Assembly (NCBI GenBank): GCA_003010405.1
Contig: PJLO01000004.1
Span: 1 to 64,000, forward strand
Source of the DNA: Acidobacteriota bacterium
GTDB taxonomy: Bacteria; Acidobacteriota; Terriglobia; Terriglobales; Acidobacteriaceae
Reading direction: 5' to 3'
DNA length: 64,000 bases
The translations under genes and the position numbers were made by a program. Positions 63,591 to 64,000 of this stretch are shown here, in pieces (the first letter of the stretch is position 1; every line of letters starts with the position of its first letter). The notes beneath the pieces are model-generated. The model was not told where the DNA came from and ran no database searches. It was given only the letters and a program-made list of their open reading frames with translations.

Positions 63591-64000
63591 TCAGTGCAGA
63601 AGAGCGCCCAAAACTGTTATGACGGAACCGGCCAACCCAAACGCCATTCCAGCGAACCAATAGGCGCGTCGGGTGGTCAGCAGAGTGATGGAACAGACAA
63701 CGAGTCCGACTTCTAACAGCGTTTCGCCAAAATCGTAGCGGTTGGCGCGGCGGGTGTACAGGTCTACTTCCTCCTCCAGGGCCTTGGCTTCCTCGTGAAT
63801 TTTTTCCTGATCACCCTTGGACTTCTCGATGGCCGCTTCGTTTTTCTTGAGCAGAGCTTCGACTGCCGCGGAATCCTTTGCCGGTAGCACCTTCAGCAGT
63901 TCGTCCATTTGCTCCACTGTGTGGCGGCGGATGTTCTTTGCCTGGTAGAAGCCCCACTGGTCAGTGGCCCGGTTCTGCAGGAGCACCTCTTCGGTGTGGG
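63591..64000 (-). CDS. DUF4337-like membrane protein, N-terminus beyond the window
   Basis: The frame runs to the right edge without a convincing start, giving the last 136 residues. It shows ATDQWGFYQAKNIRRH, a charged coiled coil (EKIHEEAKALEEEVDLYTRR), and two C-terminal hydrophobic helices (LLEVGLVVCSITLLTT and WFAGMAFGLAGSVITVLGA). That matches the DUF4337 pattern, inner-membrane proteins of unknown function. Confidence 0.75.
   Translation of the reverse strand, partial: HTEEVLLQNRATDQWGFYQAKNIRRHTVEQMDELLKVLPAKDSAAVEALLKKNEAAIEKSKGDQEKIHEEAKALEEEVDLYTRRANRYDFGETLLEVGLVVCSITLLTTRRAYWFAGMAFGLAGSVITVLGALLH

Overview
The window looks like a stretch of chromosome from an acidobacterium (Acidobacteriota, Terriglobia/Koribacter-like). 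This is inferred from GC-rich diderm housekeeping genes (lpxB, lptE, msbA-like, TonB receptor), the pilB-pilT-pilC-pilS-pilR cluster, a trehalose/maltodextrin pair, and recurring CCCAC...GTGGG intergenic hairpins. No rRNA gene is present to prove it. One tRNA, one IS element and no CRISPR array were found.

Layout. Positions 1-3233 are one end of an integrated genomic island: a cut-off gene, a frameshifted ribbon-helix-helix (MobC-like) gene, a large nested inverted repeat, an excisionase-like HTH gene and a tyrosine integrase that abuts the 3' end of tRNA-Lys(CTT). From 3.5 to 12.3 kb come a radical SAM protein, a PpiD/SurA-like foldase, malQ and convergent overlapping treY, and a 59-aa protein paired with a stand-alone NAD-binding domain. 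From 12.3 to 18.9 kb come an M1-peptidase-like protein that has lost its catalytic residues, lpxB and an MsbA-like ABC exporter, then a decayed TetR/DHA2 efflux locus. From 19 to 35 kb lie compact, mostly co-directional housekeeping operons: hemW and ltaE; acyl-CoA dehydrogenase; meaB-tsaB-rimI-DUF465; psd-pssA-asd-like-lptE-holA; phoH-ybeY-CNNM/CorC-era; with rpsT on the other strand.

From 35 to 44 kb come a Ser-rich lipoprotein, a TonB receptor divergent from a MarR regulator, an NtrY/NtrX two-component pair, a REC + helical-domain regulator and a MagIII-like glycosylase carrying an inserted repeat hairpin. From 44.5 to 51.7 kb is the type IV pilus motor and its regulators, followed by an IS630-type element. 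The minus-strand operon aroC-def-fmt-rsmB follows, then a three-gene signalling cluster (GAF histidine kinase, NarL-type regulator, second REC + helical-domain protein), a YhaM-like nuclease, an orphan histidine kinase, ldh and a cut-off DUF4337-like gene.

The most interesting signals are the tRNA-Lys island end with candidate integrase arm sites, two enzyme-family proteins whose catalytic residues are replaced (M1-like and Asd-like), the hairpin repeat family with one copy inside a coding gene, and the duplicated REC + RsbRD-like proteins. Nothing in the window is clearly a new defence system.
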